Source: Pseudomonadota bacterium
GTDB lineage: Bacteria; Pseudomonadota; Gammaproteobacteria; Burkholderiales; Burkholderiaceae_F
DNA: 16,747 bases
Assembly (NCBI GenBank): GCA_023443095.1
Contig: JAEZVV010000111.1
Span: forward strand, 1 to 16,747
Direction: 5' to 3'
The notes under the pieces were generated by a model. The model searched no databases. It was not told where the DNA came from and saw only the letters and a list, made by a program, of their open reading frames with translations. Shown here one piece after another: positions 1 through 8,163 of the stretch (position 1 is its first letter; each line of letters starts with the position of its first letter). The translations under genes and the position numbers were made by a program.

Positions 1-1289
1 TAGTTGGCGTCTTTGTTGGTGACCCGGCTTTCGCCGTAGTTGACCCACGCCTTCCAGTCGATGCCGAAGCTATTGCCGTCGAGACCGGTCGACAGGTTGA
101 GAAGGCTCGCCTCGCGCTTGGTCATGCGCGGCCCGCCTTGCATGAAGCGGCCCGTGATGTACATCGAGTCCGAGGTCGGATCAACGATGCCGTTGATGTC
201 CTGGGCGTAGATCTGGTCGGCCGGGTCCTTGATCTTCACGTAGAAATAGTCAGGCACCGGGTGCGATTCGAACTTGTCTTTCGACCCGGCATACAAGGCT
301 TCGCCGAAGGCGCGGATCGAAGGCGTGATCTGCAAGGTCCCCAGCAGCATGCCGCTGTAGCGTTCGGCTCCGTTGTAGGCCGTGAGCAGGCTGGCGTTGA
401 AGTCGTAACGGCAGATACCGTTGGCGTCGAGATCTGCCGCCGCGCACGGCGCGTAGGTCTTGCCGGCGAAATCGCCACCCTGCCACTCGCCGTTTGCATC
501 CTTGTACGAGGGATTGAGGATGTTGCCGGCCGGCGCATAGGCGCTGCGGCCGTCCCAGCCATTGAATTTCGAGCTCGACGAATTCGACCGGTCCTTGCGG
601 TAGATCGGGTCGCGCTTGAACACGTCAAAGCTGGCAAAGACGTTGAACTTCTGCGTGTTCAGATCGCCGTAACCCCAGGCCAGCCCGGCCGAATATTCAT
701 TGCCGTCGCCGTAAGCGGTCTGACCGTAACCGGCGCGCGCCTCGATGCCCTGGTAGTCGTGGCGGGTGATGATGTTGAAAACACCGGCCACGGCGTCGGC
801 GCCGTAGATCGCCGACCCGCCATCCTTGAGGATCTCGATGCGCTCGATCGCGCTGACCGGGATCATGTTGATGTCGACCGCCGCGCCCGCGCCCGACGAA
901 TCGTAGAGGGCGTTGACCGGCAGGCGGCGACCGTTGAGCAGCACCAGCAGGTTGCTCTCCGAGAGGCCGCGCAGACGGATGCTGGCAGTGCCGGAACCTG
1001 CGGGAGAGTTCGAAGTCAGCTCGCCCTGATCAAAAACGTCGACCGACGGAATGGTGCGGATGAACTCGTTGAGGTTGGTGGCACCGGTGCGCTCGATCTC
1101 TTTTTTTGTATAGACCTCGACCGGCTGAGCGGTTTCGGCTTCGACACGCTTGATGGCGGAACCGGTGATTTCGACTCGCTCGAGCTTCTGCTGGGGTGGG
1201 GTCGGCTGCTGCTGCGCCAGAGCCGGAACCGCGATCAGGCCGCCGAAAGCCAGGCCAAGCGCGTACGCGACGGGAGTTGCTTTGAACAT
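1..1289 (-). CDS. TonB-dependent outer-membrane receptor, N-terminal part (3' end outside window)
   Basis: The frame stays open from an ATG at 1289 to the left edge, giving about 429 residues of what is normally a 700-1000 residue protein. Residues 1-25 form a Sec signal peptide ending Ala-Leu-Ala before a Gln/Pro-rich stretch. A segment resembling a TonB box follows (LERVEITGSAIKR, about residues 36-48), then the plug domain to about residue 170, with the family motifs SIRLRGLSESNLLVLLNGRR, IERIEILKDGGSAIYGADAV and AGVFNIIT. Aromatic-rich alternating strands of the barrel start after that. No FecA-type signalling domain precedes the plug. The receptor would import a ligand across the outer membrane using TonB-ExbBD energy. 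The ligand cannot be read from the sequence; the large receptors of this style handle siderophores, sugars or peptides. The start is supported by AGGA eight bases upstream. It lies downstream of a peptide-type ABC operon but beyond that operon's terminator. Confidence 0.93.
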   Translation of the reverse strand, partial: MFKATPVAYALGLAFGGLIAVPALAQQQPTPPQQKLERVEITGSAIKRVEAETAQPVEVYTKKEIERTGATNLNEFIRTIPSVDVFDQGELTSNSPAGSGTASIRLRGLSESNLLVLLNGRRLPVNALYDSSGAGAAVDINMIPVSAIERIEILKDGGSAIYGADAVAGVFNIITRHDYQGIEARAGYGQTAYGDGNEYSAGLAWGYGDLNTQKFNVFASFDVFKRDPIYRKDRSNSSSSKFNGWDGRSAYAPAGNILNPSYKDANGEWQGGDFAGKTYAPCAAADLDANGICRYDFNASLLTAYNGAERYSGMLLGTLQITPSIRAFGEALYAGSKDKFESHPVPDYFYVKIKDPADQIYAQDINGIVDPTSDSMYITGRFMQGGPRMTKREASLLNLSTGLDGNSFGIDWKAWVNYGESRVTNKDAN

Positions 1290-1359
1290 GCTTCGTTTCC
1301 TACGGGGGTTGTCGACAGGCCGCGCATCGCCAGTCGGTCCCGGAAACGAAACATGCCGG

Positions 1360-1388
1360 TCAAAAGCCCATCCACTTCAAAGTGTCAA
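1360..1388 (-). promoter_or_regulatory. Candidate sigma-70 promoter for the TonB-dependent receptor
   Basis: Read on the minus strand, 1388-1383 is a perfect TTGACA -35 box. A 17-base spacer leads to TTTTGA at 1365-1360, which is a poor -10. Initiation would give a leader of roughly 60-65 bases before the ATG at 1289. The 1290-1511 stretch has no convincing ORF and no Fur-box-like dyad that I can see. The -35 match is direct; the promoter assignment is an inference weakened by the -10. Confidence 0.35.
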
Positions 1389-1511
1389 GCCCTTTGCTAC
1401 CCACTACGACGCAACGACCTAGGGATTCTCTCCACAGGCAAACCCGCCATCAAGCACAAACCCTAGAACTGCGCCACGGCAAAAAATCAGCGTTGCGAAT
1501 CGGCGACAAAT

Positions 1512-1549
1512 CCCGGAAAAACAAAGGGTTAACCCTTTGTTTTTCCGGG
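1512..1549 (-). terminator. Intrinsic terminator of the ABC importer operon (perfect 38-bp palindrome)
   Basis: Nineteen bases from 1512 are followed directly by their exact reverse complement to 1549, centred on GTTAAC at 1528-1533. The element starts five bases after the ATPase stop codon at 1557-1555. In the minus-strand transcript the core is a GGG/CCC stem closed by UUAA, with an A-rich left flank and a U-rich right flank (CCCTTTGTTTTT), the standard layout of a rho-independent terminator. The symmetry means it should also stop transcription in the plus direction, although no plus-strand gene enters it here. Confidence 0.8.
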
Positions 1550-1554
1550 GGCTC

Positions 1555-3387
1555 TTACGCTGCGCGCTGGAGCCTGGGCACCGCCGCCAGCAGGGTGCGG
1601 GTGTAATCGTGCTGCGGCGCTTCGAGCACCTGCTCGGCCGAGCCGACTTCGACCAGACGGCCGTTTTTCATCACCGCGATCTCGTGCGCCAGGTATTCGA
1701 CGACGCCGAAGTTGTGGGTGATGAAGAGGTAAGCCACGCCGGTCTCTCGCTGCAGGGTCTCGAGCAGGTTGAGGATCTGCGCCTGCACCGAAACGTCGAG
1801 CGCGCTGGTGGGCTCGTCGCACACGATCAGACGCGGCTCGACCGCCAATGCGCGAGCAATCGCCAGCCGTTGGCGCTGACCGCCCGAGAACTCGTGCGGG
1901 AAACGCTCGAGCGCGTCGCGGCGCAGGCCGACACGTTCGATCATGGCTTCGATCCGCCCGCGGCGTTCGTCGCGGCCGATGTCGGGGCGCAACGACAACA
2001 CGCCTTCTTCCAGGATCTCGACCACCCGCATGCGCGGGTTGAGCGAGGCAAACGGATCCTGGAAGATGATCTGCGCCTGGCGCCGCGCCGCGCGCAGCGC
2101 TTCGCCCTGCAAGTCGTCGAGCGGCTGGCCGAGCAGGCGGGCGCGGCCGCTCACCTCGGCGGTGCCGCGCAAGAGCTGCAGCAAGGCCTTGCCGACCGTG
2201 GTCTTGCCGCTGCCGGATTCGCCCACCAGGGCGAGCGTGCGGCCGGCACGCACCGAGAAGCTCACGCCGTCGACTGCTTTCACATGGCCGACGGTGCGTT
2301 TCAAGAGGCCGGCGCGGATCGGGAACCATACCTTGTAGTCGTCGATCTCGAGCACGACCTCGCCCGCCGGCGGCGCGGGCGGCAGCGTCGGGTCGGCGCT
2401 GAAGACTCGCTCGACCGGCTCGTCGCTGGGAACGCCGTCGTACAGGAAGCAGCGCACCGCATGGCCGGGCGTGAAATCGGCCAGCTGCGGCAGCGAGCTG
2501 CGGCAACGCGGCATCACGTCGCGACAGCGGTCGGCGAAGCGGCAGCCGGTGAAGATCTGGTTGAGCGCGGGCACCACCCCGGCAATCGATGCGAGCTTGC
2601 GGCCGCGCTTGTCGGCGTCGGGCAAGGCCTCGAACAGGTTGGCGGCGTAAGGGTGGAGCGGGCGGGAGAAGAAGTCGGCCGCATCGGCCACCTCGACCAC
2701 CTGGCCCGCGTACATCAGCGCCACCCGCTTGGCCATCTGCGAGACCACCGCCAGGTCGTGTGTGATCAGCAGCATCGCCATCTTCTTCTCGCGCTGCAGC
2801 TCGCGCAGCAGTTCGAGGATCTGGGCCTGGATCGTCACGTCGAGCGCGGTGGTCGGCTCGTCGGCGATCACCAGGTCGGGCTCGGCCGCCAGGGCGATCG
2901 CGATCATCACCCGCTGCTTCTGCCCGCCCGACATCTGGAAGGGGTAAGTGTCGAGGCGACGCTCCGGCTCGGGAATGCCGACCCGGTCCAGCCACTCGAC
3001 CGCCTTGGCGCGCGCCGCCTGCCCGCGCAACGACGTATGGCGCTCGATCACCTCGGTGATCTGGCGCCCGACCGTCATCACCGGGTTGAGGCTGGTCGAC
3101 GGTTCCTGGAAGATGATGCTGATGCGGCGACCGCGGATGTCGCGCATGCGCGACTCGGGCATGGCCATGATTTCGGTGCCGTCGACCTCGACCGCGCCGC
3201 TCTCCACCCGGCCGTTGTCGGGCAGCAGCCGCAGGATCGAGAGCGCAGTCATTGACTTGCCGCAGCCCGACTCGCCGACCAGGGCAAAGGTCTCGCCGCG
3301 TTCGATGGTCAGGCTCAAGGCCTCGACCGCCCGCACCAGGCCGGAGTCGGAATCCAGCACCGTGGTCATCTGATGAATCTTGAGCAT
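1555..3387 (-). CDS. Peptide-type ABC importer, fused double ATP-binding subunit (YejF / DppD-DppF type)
   Basis: A 610-residue cytoplasmic ATPase joining the two nucleotide-binding domains that Dpp and Opp systems usually split between two genes. Domain 1 has Walker A at residues 38-45 (GESGCGKS), Q-loop Q94, signature SGGQ 153-156, Walker B ending DE 176-177 and switch His210. Domain 2 has Walker A 389-396, Q443, SGGQ 501-504, DE 524-525 and His558. Both sites therefore look catalytically intact. Between them is the oligopeptide-type C-terminal extension with Cys282, Cys288, Cys295 and Cys313, a spacing that in some DppD proteins holds an iron-sulfur cluster. The chosen ATG at 3387 sits five bases after an AGGA site that overlaps the stop codon (TAG) of the preceding permease; a longer frame from 3432 would add an unlikely Pro/Arg-rich tail. 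It is the last gene of the operon, followed at once by a terminator. Confidence 0.93.
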   Translation of the reverse strand: MLKIHQMTTVLDSDSGLVRAVEALSLTIERGETFALVGESGCGKSMTALSILRLLPDNGRVESGAVEVDGTEIMAMPESRMRDIRGRRISIIFQEPSTSLNPVMTVGRQITEVIERHTSLRGQAARAKAVEWLDRVGIPEPERRLDTYPFQMSGGQKQRVMIAIALAAEPDLVIADEPTTALDVTIQAQILELLRELQREKKMAMLLITHDLAVVSQMAKRVALMYAGQVVEVADAADFFSRPLHPYAANLFEALPDADKRGRKLASIAGVVPALNQIFTGCRFADRCRDVMPRCRSSLPQLADFTPGHAVRCFLYDGVPSDEPVERVFSADPTLPPAPPAGEVVLEIDDYKVWFPIRAGLLKRTVGHVKAVDGVSFSVRAGRTLALVGESGSGKTTVGKALLQLLRGTAEVSGRARLLGQPLDDLQGEALRAARRQAQIIFQDPFASLNPRMRVVEILEEGVLSLRPDIGRDERRGRIEAMIERVGLRRDALERFPHEFSGGQRQRLAIARALAVEPRLIVCDEPTSALDVSVQAQILNLLETLQRETGVAYLFITHNFGVVEYLAHEIAVMKNGRLVEVGSAEQVLEAPQHDYTRTLLAAVPRLQRAA

Positions 3388-3394
3388 GGCTTTC

Positions 3395-4891
3395 CTAGCG
3401 GGCGGCGGCGGGCGCGGTGGAACTGGCCGCAAGGCCGGTTTCGGTCGCGGGTATCACGGGCTTGGCGCGGCGCACCCGGAAGGCGCGCGCTCGCGGGTCG
3501 AAAGCCTCGCGGACGGCCCCGGCGAAGAGGTTGGCGGCCAGCACCATCGAAATCATGAAAGCGAAGGCAGTGGCAAGGTTCCACCACACCACCGGGTCGC
3601 GCGACATCTCGTTGCGGCCGGCGTTGATCATGGCGCCGAAGCTGTTGGTGGTGGGATCGACCCCGACCCCGACGTAACTCAGCACCGCCTCGTAGAGCAC
3701 GATGCCGGAGAAATCAAGCACCGCCACGATCAGGACGATGTGCATCACGTTCGGGAACACGTGGCGCCGCATCACGTTGGTGTGCGATACACCGAAGGCC
3801 CGCGCCGCCTGCACGTAATCGAGCTGGCTGATCTTGAGCGTCTCGGCGCGCAGCAGCCGCGCCAGCGTGGCCCAGCCGGTCACGCCGATGATGACCGCCA
3901 GCAGAAACAGGCGCACGTCGGCGCGCTCGAGCCCGGTCTCGTAGAGCTGCGGGTTCTTGTCGATGAAGACCTGGATCATCAGCACCGCGGCGGCGATCAG
4001 GAGCACGCTCGGGATCGACGACAGCGTCGTGTAGAGGTACTGGATCACATCGTCGACCCAGCCGCGGAAATAACCCGCCGTGATGCCGAAGACGATCGCA
4101 AAGGGCAGCGTCGCCAGCGTCGCGAGCGAACCGATCACGATCGCGGTGCGTACGCTTTTCAAGGCCTGATAGAGCACGTCGTTGCCGGTGCGGTCGGTGC
4201 CGAAGACGTGGTAATGCGGCCACAGCGCCACCACCCAGCCGGCAAACAGCAGCATCAGGCTCGCCGTGATCAGAACCGCTCGCCACGGTATCTCGCTCTC
4301 GCCGCGCAGCACCTGGCGCAGCGAGGCGAGCACCGTCAGGCCGTGGCGGCGCGCGCGTGCCGCCGCCACGGCGAGCCACACCAGCGCGGCCACGAACGCA
4401 CCCGCGGCCAGTCCCGCCACGGAACGCGCCGACACGTCGGCCCCCCACTCGCTGGCGTCGTCCTTTAAGTGGGCGCCGCCGTAGGCAAGGCGCGGATACT
4501 CCCGCACCGGCTTGTCACCGACCAGCATCGTTTCCTTGTCGAAGGAGCGGGTCGCGAGCGGCGTCGAATACGTCTTTTCCTTGGCGTCCATCGCCCGCCC
4601 GAGGGCCGCGTCGAGCAGGGAAAAGGTGCGGGTCGAATACGCGGTGGCGGCATCGCTGGCGGCGCCGGGCGCGGCCGCCAGTTGCGGCCGGTAGTGGACC
4701 GAGTCGATCGCCGCAATCACGAGGAAGCTAGCCAGTACCGTCAGCGAGGCCATCGCCACGCCGTCTCGGAACACCGGTTTCCAGGTGGCGGCCAGCTGGG
4801 GCGTGCGGCGCACGTGCCAGATGTAGAAGGCAATCGCCGCCAGCAGCAGGACGAGGACGACGTCGGTCGCCAGGAATACGAACTTCGGCAT
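3395..4891 (-). CDS. Peptide-type ABC importer permease with N-terminal extension (DppC/YejE type)
   Basis: Inner-membrane permease of 498 residues, against about 300 for DppC and 340 for YejE. The C-terminal part is standard: HVFGTDRTGNDVL at 228-240 matches the GTD..GRDVL hallmark that opens the translocation domain, and the ATPase-coupling EAA loop is QAARAFGVSHTNVMRRHVFP at 361-380. The first 200 residues are an addition: hydrophobic segments at about 4-26, 44-65 and 157-178, with roughly 90 polar residues (66-155) between the second and third. The third is followed by a basic stretch (ARARRHG). It starts ten bases after the stop of the preceding permease with no clear Shine-Dalgarno site, so coupled translation is likely. 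It pairs with the upstream permease and the downstream double ATPase. The role of the extension is unknown. Confidence 0.9.
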   Translation of the reverse strand: MPKFVFLATDVVLVLLLAAIAFYIWHVRRTPQLAATWKPVFRDGVAMASLTVLASFLVIAAIDSVHYRPQLAAAPGAASDAATAYSTRTFSLLDAALGRAMDAKEKTYSTPLATRSFDKETMLVGDKPVREYPRLAYGGAHLKDDASEWGADVSARSVAGLAAGAFVAALVWLAVAAARARRHGLTVLASLRQVLRGESEIPWRAVLITASLMLLFAGWVVALWPHYHVFGTDRTGNDVLYQALKSVRTAIVIGSLATLATLPFAIVFGITAGYFRGWVDDVIQYLYTTLSSIPSVLLIAAAVLMIQVFIDKNPQLYETGLERADVRLFLLAVIIGVTGWATLARLLRAETLKISQLDYVQAARAFGVSHTNVMRRHVFPNVMHIVLIVAVLDFSGIVLYEAVLSYVGVGVDPTTNSFGAMINAGRNEMSRDPVVWWNLATAFAFMISMVLAANLFAGAVREAFDPRARAFRVRRAKPVIPATETGLAASSTAPAAAR

Positions 4892-4901
4892 GGTCGTGGA
4901 C

Positions 4902-5879
4902 TCAGGAGAGGCGGATACGCGGGTCGGCGAGGGTGTAGGTGATGTCGGTCAGGATCAGGCCCAGGATGTAGAGGCAGGTCCCGACGAAAACCATGGCCCG
5001 CACCACCGCGAAGTCCTGGGCGTTGATCGCGTCGATGGTGTAGCTGCCCAGGCCCGGGATGCCGAAGAAGCTCTCCATCACCAGGCTGCCCATGAAAAGC
5101 AGAGGCAGCACCGCCACCGTGCTGGTGAGGATGGGCAGCGAAGCGTTGCGCAGGACGTGGCGGAACAGCACCACGAGTTCGGACAGGCCTTTCGAACGCG
5201 CGGTGCGAACGTAGTCCTTGCCGATTTCCTCTAGAAACATCGAGCGGTAGAGCAAGCTGTCCGAACCCAGCCGCGAGACGATGCCGATCACCACCGGCAG
5301 CGCGAGGAAGACCACCATGTCGAAGCCACCGGCGAAACCCGACACCGGCACGAGCTTGAGCGTCTTCGAGAAAAACCACTGCCCCATGATGATGTAGAAG
5401 AGGCTGGAGATCGACATCAAGACCACCGCCGTCACCACCGCACTCAGCTCGACCGCGGTGTTCCTGAAAAACACCATCAGGAGCGAGAAGGCGATCATCA
5501 CGAACACCCCCAGGATGAAGGTCGGCACCGCCAGGGCGATCGAGGGCCCGATGCGCTGCCCCAGTTCGTAGCCGATGTCGCGCCCCGAATCCGAGGCCCC
5601 GAAGTTGCCGGTGAAAAGCTGGACCGAACGCTCGAAGAAGATGGTGTCGGTCGCCTTCGCCAAGCCTTCCTTGGGTGCGTTCCACAAGAGCGGCTTGTCG
5701 TAGCCGCGCTCGACCTTCCACTTCTCGATCGCTTCCTGGGTCACCCGCTTGCCGCCGATATTGAGGCGCGCCATGTCGTCGGGCGTGTTGACGGCGAAGA
5801 AAAGCACGAAGGTGAGCAGGTTCACGCCCACCAGGATCAGGATGCCGTAGAGCACACGGCGGATGATGTAGTTGAGCAT
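4902..5879 (-). CDS. Peptide-type ABC importer permease (DppB/YejB type)
   Basis: Inner-membrane permease of 325 residues, the usual length for DppB. The N-terminus MLNYIIRRVLYGILILVGVN is the typical first helix of this family. A periplasmic segment follows (about 31-110), then five hydrophobic segments between about 112 and 312. The EAA coupling loop is at 222-249 (DYVRTARSKGLSELVVLFRH and on), and the end LADPRIRLS matches the family ending LxDPRxR. The ATG at 5879 overlaps the last base of the binding-protein stop codon (TGATG) and has AAGGAA about seven bases upstream. A longer open frame reaching 6122 lies inside the previous gene and its extra N-terminus is Arg/Pro-rich shadow sequence, so I reject it. 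The partner permease is encoded ten bases downstream. Confidence 0.93.
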   Translation of the reverse strand: MLNYIIRRVLYGILILVGVNLLTFVLFFAVNTPDDMARLNIGGKRVTQEAIEKWKVERGYDKPLLWNAPKEGLAKATDTIFFERSVQLFTGNFGASDSGRDIGYELGQRIGPSIALAVPTFILGVFVMIAFSLLMVFFRNTAVELSAVVTAVVLMSISSLFYIIMGQWFFSKTLKLVPVSGFAGGFDMVVFLALPVVIGIVSRLGSDSLLYRSMFLEEIGKDYVRTARSKGLSELVVLFRHVLRNASLPILTSTVAVLPLLFMGSLVMESFFGIPGLGSYTIDAINAQDFAVVRAMVFVGTCLYILGLILTDITYTLADPRIRLS

Positions 5880-8140
5880 CAGGCTTCCTTGCGGTCGGCG
5901 CCGCCGGTGGCCAAGGTGCGGGCGGCGGTTTCGCGCTCGCGGCGGCGGTAGGTGCGGACGGCGGGAACCAGCACGGCGGCCAGACCCAGGGCGATCAGGA
6001 CGACCGGCCACCAGGTCGGCTTGTTCCATTCGGCGATTTTCTGCGCGCGCAGCGCCGGATCGATCCGCAAATACTGGATGTGGTTGCGCACGATCTGGGT
6101 CGGCTTGCCGTTGTAGACCCACTGGTGGAAGGCGGCGGCCGAGGTCGGGAAGTAGCCGAAAGCCCAGGGCGCGTCCTGCTGGACGATTTCGATCATGCGG
6201 TCGACCGTGGCCTGCTTCTCGGGACCGTCGTCGAGGAACTTCATCTTGTCGTAGAGCTTGTCGAACTCGGGATTCTTGTAGTTCGAGTTGTTCTCGCCGT
6301 TGCCCGCGGTCAGCGCCTTGGCATTGGGGCCATAGAGCAGGAAGAGGAAGTTCTCCGCGTCCGGGTAGTCGGCGAGCCAGCCCCAGAAGTAGATCTGGAC
6401 GCTGCCCTTGTTCATCTTGTCCTGGAAGCGGTTGTAATCGGTGGCGCGGATCTCGAGCTGGATGCCGAGCTTGGCGAACTGCTTCTGGTACCAGTCCATC
6501 AAGGCCTTGGTCGACGGCGTCATCGCGCGCTGGTAGTCGAAGTTGAGCACCAGCGGCTTGCCGCTCTTGGCGTCGCGCCCCTCCGGGTAGCCGGCTTCGG
6601 CGAGCAGTTGCTTGGCCTCGGCGAGCGAGCGGCGTTCGACCTTGCCGTCGGCCCCTTTCTGGTAGACCACGGGGTTGAAAGCCGAGGGGCCGTCATCGCG
6701 CCAGCCGAACAGCCCCGGCGGCAAGGGGCCATGGGCCTCGATCCCCTGGCCCTTCTCGAAGATCGCGATGTGCTCGGACCAGTCGAGCGCGATCGAGATC
6801 GCCTGCCGCAGCTTGCGGTTCTTCTCGGCTTCGGCCGGGGTCTTGCCGCCGCCCACCACCGGGTCGAGCCAGTTGAAGCCGAGGTACCAGTTGTTGGCCT
6901 CGACCGAACGCGGGAACTTCAGCTTCTTCTCGCGGTATTCGCGTTCCTTTTTGGCCGAATCGGCCGCGCCGATCAGGAAATCCTGAGCCTGGTCGAGCCG
7001 TTCGATCTGCGGCGAGTCGTAATAGCCCTGCAGGAACTTGCTCTGCATCGGCACGCTTTCCTTCTCGATCTTGAACACCACGCGGTCGACGAAGGGGGTG
7101 AGCTTGCCGCAGTCGGCCAGATACCCTTTTTCCGCATCGCCCGGCTCGCCGTCGCAGGGGTAGGGCTCGCCGCGGAAGTTGGGATTGCGCTCGAGCACGT
7201 GGCGACGGTTCTCGACGAACTCGGTCAACATGAAGGGGCCGGTGCCCACCGGCCAGTAGTTGAGCGTGAGGTTGTTCTTGGCCATGCCGGGCTGCGAATA
7301 GAACTTCTCCGCTTCCCACGGGATGGGCGAGAAGAAGGTCATCGCCAGCCAGTATTTGAACTGCGGGTACTTGCCTTTGATGCGGATGCGCAGAGTGTGA
7401 TCGTCGAGCGCCTGCGCGCCTTCGAAGGCGTAATCGCGGAAGTCGAGCATGGGCAGGTCGCGCTCGGTGGCGGCCAGGCCCTTGCGCAGCTCCTTGTCGG
7501 CCGCAACCATGCGTTCGCCATAGTCCTTCAGCCCGACGATGTATTCGCTCATCAGCGAAAACGACGGCGACTTGATGCGCGGCGTCGCCAGGCGCCGGAT
7601 CGAATACACATAGTCGTGGGCAGTGAGCTCGCGCGTGCCGGTGGCGGCGAAGTCGCTGATCTTGCGTTTGTCGGCCGTGTCGGCCGCGCTGAGCGAGTGG
7701 TAGAGGTAGCCGCCCTTCTCGTCCCTGGCGAAAGCCGGGTGCGGCGCAAACCGGATGCCGGGCTTTATCTTGATGTCGTAAACGCTCTCGGCGATTTGCT
7801 CACCCGGCGCATCGGCCGGCAGCTCGCGGCCGTCCTTGTCCAGGAACTTCGGCTCGGCGATCGCCTCGGCAGCCCGCGGCGCCAGCTGGTAGGGGCGCTT
7901 GAGGTAGTGGTAGCCGTACAGCGGCTCGTAGATCCCGTAGGTGTAGGGGGTCTCGTCGTTGCTGTAGGAACTGGTCGGGTCGAGGTACTTGGGCGAACGC
8001 TCGGTGAACGGGGTGAAGACGGTATTGGTCTTCTCGGCGCCGCTTTCGTTCGGGCTGTTGGTCACCCGGTCGCAGGCGGGCAGCAGCACAAGCAGGGCCA
8101 GAGCAGCCAGGGCGGCCGGGCCGCGCATCACAGACATCAT
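5879..8140 (-). CDS. Peptide-type substrate-binding lipoprotein (SBP_bac_5 family) with C-terminal membrane anchor
   Basis: A 753-residue periplasmic binding protein, longer than YejA (about 600) or DppA (about 535). Residues 1-22 form a signal peptide ending LLPA-Cys23, a lipobox-like site. Asp24 at position +2 after the modified cysteine is the classic signal that keeps a lipoprotein in the inner membrane. The body carries family 5 features: the N-terminal YGIYEPLYGY strand and loop, YWPVGTGPFMLTEF (about residues 295-308), and a C-terminal domain with FWGWLADYPDAENFLFLLYG. Unusually, the end holds a hydrophobic segment at about 710-728 (WWPVVLIALGLAAVLVPAV) followed by RTYRRRER, predicting a transmembrane helix with its tail in the cytoplasm. 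The double methionine start at 8140 has AAGGAA about ten bases upstream. It is the first gene of the importer operon. The substrate is not identified; long oligopeptides or peptide-like compounds are the family norm. Confidence 0.9.
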   Translation of the reverse strand: MMSVMRGPAALAALALLVLLPACDRVTNSPNESGAEKTNTVFTPFTERSPKYLDPTSSYSNDETPYTYGIYEPLYGYHYLKRPYQLAPRAAEAIAEPKFLDKDGRELPADAPGEQIAESVYDIKIKPGIRFAPHPAFARDEKGGYLYHSLSAADTADKRKISDFAATGTRELTAHDYVYSIRRLATPRIKSPSFSLMSEYIVGLKDYGERMVAADKELRKGLAATERDLPMLDFRDYAFEGAQALDDHTLRIRIKGKYPQFKYWLAMTFFSPIPWEAEKFYSQPGMAKNNLTLNYWPVGTGPFMLTEFVENRRHVLERNPNFRGEPYPCDGEPGDAEKGYLADCGKLTPFVDRVVFKIEKESVPMQSKFLQGYYDSPQIERLDQAQDFLIGAADSAKKEREYREKKLKFPRSVEANNWYLGFNWLDPVVGGGKTPAEAEKNRKLRQAISIALDWSEHIAIFEKGQGIEAHGPLPPGLFGWRDDGPSAFNPVVYQKGADGKVERRSLAEAKQLLAEAGYPEGRDAKSGKPLVLNFDYQRAMTPSTKALMDWYQKQFAKLGIQLEIRATDYNRFQDKMNKGSVQIYFWGWLADYPDAENFLFLLYGPNAKALTAGNGENNSNYKNPEFDKLYDKMKFLDDGPEKQATVDRMIEIVQQDAPWAFGYFPTSAAAFHQWVYNGKPTQIVRNHIQYLRIDPALRAQKIAEWNKPTWWPVVLIALGLAAVLVPAVRTYRRRERETAARTLATGGADRKEA

Positions 8141-8163
8141 CTTGGCAGTTTCCTTGTAGCAGA

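Noticed and set aside
138..1466. Open frame of 442 codons on the plus strand opposite the receptor gene
   Set aside because: The minus frame gives a signal peptide, plug motifs and barrel strands, so the plus frame is a shadow.
1290..1511. Fur box or sigma-54 promoter before the TonB-dependent receptor
   Set aside because: I looked for a GATAAT-type dyad and for GG-N10-GC spacing with TGGC/TTGC; only poor partial matches are present.
1537..3255. Open frame of 572 codons on the plus strand opposite the ATPase gene
   Set aside because: Antisense shadow of the double ATPase; it would start inside the terminator palindrome and has no domain signature.
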